Source of the DNA: Arcticibacter sp045629565
GTDB taxonomy: Bacteria; Bacteroidota; Bacteroidia; Sphingobacteriales; Sphingobacteriaceae
Direction: 5' to 3'
DNA length: 64,000 nucleotides
Assembly (NCBI RefSeq): GCF_045629565.1
Contig: NZ_JAZQRL010000125.1
Location: forward strand, 62,001-126,000
Below are positions 60,690 through 64,000 of the stretch, piece after piece (positions within the stretch are counted from its first letter, which is position 1; each line of letters begins with the position of its first letter). A program made the translations under genes and the position numbers. The notes under the pieces were generated by a model. That model saw only the letters and a list, made by a program, of their open reading frames with translations. It was not told the DNA's origin and searched no databases.

Positions 60690-61265
60690 TTATTTTTTTG
60701 CTTTCGGGCCAACGATCAAAAACATACGTTTTCCTTCTAACTTTGGTAACTGCTCTACCTTACCCACCTCTTCTAAAGCCTGAGCAAATCTAAGCAACAA
60801 GATTTCACCCTGTTCTTTGTACACGATTGCTCTACCCTTGAAGTGGACGTAAGCGCGAACCTTCTCTCCTGCTTCCAGGAAACCGATTGCATGCTTCAAT
60901 TTAAACTGAAAGTCATGCTCATTGGTGTTTGGTCCAAAACGGATTTCTTTGATAACCGTCTGCTTTGCGTTGGCTTTTATCTCTTTAAGCTTTTTCTTCT
61001 GCTCATAGATAAATTTATTGTAGTCTATTACTCTACAAACGGGAGGATCAGCATTAGGAGATATTTCGACTAGATCCAGCTCTTGCTCATCAGCAATCCT
61101 TCTGGCTTCAGCCAAAGACATGATACCCTGTTCAACATTATCACCTACAAGACGCACTTGTTGAGCTCTGATATACTCATTAATGTTGTGCTCAGCCTCT
61201 TTTTTCTTAAACGGAGGTCTCGGTCCGCGTGGACCCTTATTAAAACCTGGTCTTCCTAATGCCAA
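60690..61265 (-). CDS. infC: Translation initiation factor IF-3 (TTG start)
   Basis: A 191-residue initiation factor with a basic Pro/Gly-rich N-terminus (ALGRPGFNKGPRGP), the N-domain INEYIRAQQVRLVGDNVEQGI and the C-domain KEIRFGPNTNEHDFQFKLKHAIGFL. The frame is bounded by a TAA at 61269-61271, so the only start before the N-domain is TTG at 61265. A non-AUG infC start fits the known IF-3 autoregulation, since IF-3 rejects non-AUG starts (E. coli uses AUU). The gap to thrS is 14 bases. Confidence 0.95.
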   Translation of the reverse strand: MALGRPGFNKGPRGPRPPFKKKEAEHNINEYIRAQQVRLVGDNVEQGIMSLAEARRIADEQELDLVEISPNADPPVCRVIDYNKFIYEQKKKLKEIKANAKQTVIKEIRFGPNTNEHDFQFKLKHAIGFLEAGEKVRAYVHFKGRAIVYKEQGEILLLRFAQALEEVGKVEQLPKLEGKRMFLIVGPKAKK

Positions 61266-61279
61266 ATGTTATTATTTAT

Positions 61280-63205
61280 TTAAACTGTTACTTCTGTAAT
61301 TAATTGCTTCTCAAATGCTTCTGCCGTCATGCTTCCTAAATCGCCTTCTCCATGCTTACGAACAGAGACTAAGTTCTCGCTCATTTCCTTCTCACCTATT
61401 ATTAACATGTATGGGATCTTTTTGATTTCCGCATCTCTGATTTTCCTTCCGATTTTTTCATCGCGCAAGTCAATCAAGCCGCGAATATCGGAATTATTAA
61501 GAGATTCTAAAACTTTTTTTGCGTAATCTTCATACTTTTCCGATATAGGAAGCACTATAAACTGGTCTGGCGTCAGCCAGAGCGGGAAGTTGCCTGCGCA
61601 ATGTTCTATAAGCACAGCAACAAACCTTTCCAGTGATCCAAATGGTGCTCTGTGAATCATTACAGGACGATGTTTGAGATTATCGCTTCCCGTATATTCA
61701 AGTTCAAAGCGCTCGGGTAAGTTATAGTCTACCTGAATCGTACCGAGCTGCCACCTGCGACCAAGTGCATCCTTCACCATGAAATCAAGCTTCGGTCCGT
61801 AAAACGCAGCCTCTCCCAGTTCTACCACTGTAGGCAGCCCTTTCTCTTCGGCCGCTTCAATAATAGCAGCCTCAGCGAGAGCCCAGTTCTCATCTGAACC
61901 AATATACTTTGTTTTGTTCTCCGGGTCGCGGAGCGATACCTGCGCGGTGTAATCATTAAATCCTAACGCATTAAACACGTACAGGACGAGATCAATCACT
62001 TTCTTAAACTCTTCCTTCACCTGATCAGGGCGGCAGAACAAGTGTGCGTCATCCTGAGTAAAGCCTCTTACCCGGGTAAGCCCGTGAAGCTCACCGCTCT
62101 GTTCATAACGATAAACAGTACCGAATTCGGCAAAGCGAACCGGAAGATCTTTATACGAGCGGGGTTTGAATTTATAGAGCTCGCAATGATGCGGGCAGTT
62201 CATTGGCTTCAGGAAGAACTCCTCCCCTTCTTGTGGCGTCTTGATTGGCTGGAAAGAATCGGCTCCATATTTCTCATAATGACCCGACGTTACATATAAA
62301 TTCTTGTGACCGATATGTGGAGTAATAACTTGTTCATAGCCAGACTTTACCTGGGCCTTCTGCAGGAATTGCACCAACTTCTCACGTAACGCAGCGCCTT
62401 TAGGCAACCACATGGGGAGACCCATTCCTACCTTCTCTGAGAAGGTAAATAACTCGAGTTCCTTTCCCAGTTTCCTGTGATCGCGTTTTTTTGCTTCCTC
62501 TATCATTTTCAGATAGTCTGTCAGCTCACTTTGTTTAGGGTAAGTGACTCCGTAGATACGCGTAAGCTGTTTACGATTTTCATCTCCACGCCAATAAGCA
62601 CCTGCAACATTCATTAGCTTAACCGCTTTTATGAAACCGGTATTCGGAATATGCGGACCACGACATAAATCTGTAAAGTCGCCCTGTGTATACAAGGTGA
62701 TAGAGCCATCTGGAAGATCCTTGATCAGGTCGAGTTTGTACTCATCTCCTTTTTCAGTAAAGTAGGCTATAGCATCTGCTTTACTAATAGGCTTGCGCTC
62801 AAATGTCGATTTCTTCTTAGCAAGCTCGAGGATCTTGTTCTCAATTTCCTTAAAATTATCCGAAGAAAACTCCCGGTCACCGAAGTCGACGTCGTAGTAA
62901 AATCCGGTTTCAATAGCCGGGCCTATACCGAATTTGGTACCCGGATAGAGTGCCTCTAGTGCTTCTGCCATTAAGTGTGCAGAAGAGTGCCAAAACGTCG
63001 ACTTACCTTCTTTATCGTTCCAGGTTATCAGCCGTACATGAGCATCTGCTTCAATCGGACGGGACGAGTCCCAGATCTGACCGTCTACTTCTGCTGCAAG
63101 GACATTTCGGGCGAGGCCTTCTGAAATTGACAAAGCAATCTGATAGGGAGTTGTTCCAGCTTCGTATTCACGAATGGAACCATCGGGGAGTGTAATCTTA
63201 ATCAT
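61280..63205 (-). CDS. thrS: Threonine--tRNA ligase
   Basis: A 641-residue class II synthetase. Domain order: TGS (about 1-60, with ITLPDGSIREYEAG), the editing domain (about 70-240, with HSSAHLMAEAL and the zinc-like CRGPH motif), the catalytic core with MNCPHHCELYK and YRYEQSGELHGLTRVRGFTQDDAHLFC, and an anticodon-binding C-terminus (LTPDQFIVLPI). The active-site Zn ligands Cys and His are present. It is the first gene of the IF-3/L35/L20 operon. Confidence 0.97.
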   Translation of the reverse strand: MIKITLPDGSIREYEAGTTPYQIALSISEGLARNVLAAEVDGQIWDSSRPIEADAHVRLITWNDKEGKSTFWHSSAHLMAEALEALYPGTKFGIGPAIETGFYYDVDFGDREFSSDNFKEIENKILELAKKKSTFERKPISKADAIAYFTEKGDEYKLDLIKDLPDGSITLYTQGDFTDLCRGPHIPNTGFIKAVKLMNVAGAYWRGDENRKQLTRIYGVTYPKQSELTDYLKMIEEAKKRDHRKLGKELELFTFSEKVGMGLPMWLPKGAALREKLVQFLQKAQVKSGYEQVITPHIGHKNLYVTSGHYEKYGADSFQPIKTPQEGEEFFLKPMNCPHHCELYKFKPRSYKDLPVRFAEFGTVYRYEQSGELHGLTRVRGFTQDDAHLFCRPDQVKEEFKKVIDLVLYVFNALGFNDYTAQVSLRDPENKTKYIGSDENWALAEAAIIEAAEEKGLPTVVELGEAAFYGPKLDFMVKDALGRRWQLGTIQVDYNLPERFELEYTGSDNLKHRPVMIHRAPFGSLERFVAVLIEHCAGNFPLWLTPDQFIVLPISEKYEDYAKKVLESLNNSDIRGLIDLRDEKIGRKIRDAEIKKIPYMLIIGEKEMSENLVSVRKHGEGDLGSMTAEAFEKQLITEVTV

Positions 63206-63244
63206 CTACAACTATGATTTTATGTTCTTGTATAAAAAATTGTC

Positions 63245-63266
63245 AGATCACGTACAGGGGTGATCT
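63245..63266 (-). other. Small hairpin in the thrS leader
   Basis: A 7-bp perfect inverted repeat AGATCAC / GTGATCT with an 8-base loop lies between the promoter box and the thrS start. No T-run follows, so it may be a regulatory stem or chance. Confidence 0.4.
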
Positions 63267-63276
63267 AAATGAATTG

Positions 63277-63284
63277 CAAAAGTA
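63277..63284 (-). promoter_or_regulatory. -7 element (TACTTTTG) for thrS
   Basis: An exact TAnnTTTG match on the minus strand, 71 bases before the thrS ATG. Confidence 0.55.
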
Positions 63285-63311
63285 TCGTTTTAGAAATAAA
63301 AATCCGGAGTA

Positions 63312-64000
63312 TTATACATTTCCCCAGCCATGTGCAAGAACATCTGCGAGGTGCACGGATTTAATTGGCAGCTGATGTTTGTCTATATAACCCTGCATGT
63401 GTAAGAGACAGGACGCATCTGTGGAGATAATGTATTCTGCACCTACTGACAGCGCATTGTCTATCTTCTGTTGCGCCATGGCGCTCGAGATACCTTCAAA
63501 TTTAACCGCAAAGGTTCCACCAAATCCGCAGCAGGTGTCATTGTCCTTCAGGTCAAGTAACTCAAGGCCATGAACCTTTGACAATAACGCCCTTGGCTCG
63601 TCCTTGATTTTACATTCTCTCAAGCCGGCACATGAATCATGATAGACAGCCCGGCCGTCAAGCTCAGCACCAAAGTAATCTTTCTGAAGAACGTTGATCA
63701 GGAAATCAGAAAGTTCAAAGATATTTGACTGAATTGATCTGCATTTATTATGTACAACGGTGTTTGTGAACAGGTCGCTGTAGTAATTTTTAACCATACC
63801 TGTGCAGGATGCAGAGGGAGAAACGATATAATTGTCCTCCGAGAAATCGCTTAGGAACTTCCCGCCGACAGCCTTTGCTTCATCCCAGAAACCAGCATTG
63901 AAGGCAGGTTGTCCGCAACATGTTTGTTCTGGATTATATGATACTTTACAACCGGCTTTTTCGAGGATCTTCACTGTGTTAAAAGCAGTGTCCGGATATA
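63312..64000 (-). CDS. LutA-type (Fe-S)-binding oxidoreductase subunit, start cut off by the window end
   Basis: The 5' end lies outside the window: the frame stays open to base 64000, reading YPDTAFNTVKILEKAGCK, where intact homologs continue to a start about 15-20 residues further. A GTG at 63974 is therefore probably internal. It carries two CCG domains: TCCGQPAFNAG, SPSASCTGMVK, then YHDSCAGLRE and TCCGFGGTFAVKF. These Cys motifs bind iron-sulfur clusters in the LutA/GlcF/heterodisulfide-reductase family. LutA with LutB and LutC oxidises lactate to pyruvate; those genes would be upstream of this one, beyond the window. Confidence 0.88.
   Translation of the reverse strand, partial: YPDTAFNTVKILEKAGCKVSYNPEQTCCGQPAFNAGFWDEAKAVGGKFLSDFSEDNYIVSPSASCTGMVKNYYSDLFTNTVVHNKCRSIQSNIFELSDFLINVLQKDYFGAELDGRAVYHDSCAGLRECKIKDEPRALLSKVHGLELLDLKDNDTCCGFGGTFAVKFEGISSAMAQQKIDNALSVGAEYIISTDASCLLHMQGYIDKHQLPIKSVHLADVLAHGWGNV

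Overview
The window looks like chromosomal DNA of a Bacteroidota bacterium, most likely family Sphingobacteriaceae (Pedobacter-like). The support is: many genes preceded by the Bacteroidota-type -7 element TAnnTTTG and by A-rich leaders rather than strong Shine-Dalgarno sites; lineage-typical small proteins (a DUF2795 protein, a DUF4296 lipoprotein, a histone H1-like protein, a YtxH protein, a THUMP-like methyltransferase); a two-piece DsbD; and a TolC/RND pump with a lipoprotein adaptor. No insertion sequence, CRISPR array, integrase or plasmid origin was seen. Most of the window is core genome; the accessory-looking part is roughly 31.5-38.7 kb plus the nitrosative-stress block at 43.6-47.2 kb.

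Layout. 0-6.6 kb: the end of a HTH/S24 regulator, an LTXXQ-type secreted protein, aspartate aminotransferase overlapping a heptose-7-phosphate kinase, a MacB-like permease (minus strand), then queA-ispD. 6.6-9.8 kb (minus strand): two tiny conserved proteins and a plsC-gatC-ABC ATPase-cobalamin adenosyltransferase operon. 9.9-12.3 kb: trpS, deoxynucleoside kinase, kdsB. 12.5-25.2 kb: M23 peptidase, purU-pncB, TerC, a uracil-DNA-glycosylase-like protein, an EEP phosphatase, polyphosphate glucokinase, luciferase-like monooxygenase, tRNA-Ala, an MFS transporter and an MscS channel. 25.3-31.5 kb: a Crp/Fnr regulator followed by an adaptor-RND-TolC efflux operon.

31.5-35.3 kb carries the most interesting block: a type III polyketide synthase, a SAM methyltransferase and an FAD oxidoreductase, translationally overlapped on the minus strand, diverging over only 40 bp from a UbiA-family prenyltransferase. 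Catalytic residues are intact, and the order recalls phenolic-lipid (alkylresorcinol/alkylquinone) pathways; the UbiA partner suggests a prenylated product. Beyond it lie a three-domain metallophosphoesterase, a strikingly GC-rich unknown gene, a perfect 19-bp inverted repeat and an orphan small gene.

38.9-43.5 kb: an FMN reductase, a YceI protein, a ClC channel, a PAS histidine kinase and a YtxH protein. 43.6-47.2 kb: a minus-strand nitric-oxide/iron-sulfur repair region (DUF1858-DUF2249 protein, a heme-copper-oxidase-like membrane protein and a DUF59 protein in 4-base overlaps, then ric with its own promoter). Both transcription units carry a TGAC-N4-GTCA-like palindrome of the Crp/Fnr DNR/HcpR type upstream. 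47.3-64 kb: a histone-like protein, split dsbD, small stress proteins, mutS2, a yggS-GNAT-lysC-methyltransferase operon, a cold-shock protein, a peroxiredoxin, a DUF72 protein, the thrS-infC-rpmI-rplT operon (infC apparently starting at TTG), and a LutA-type iron-sulfur protein cut by the window end.
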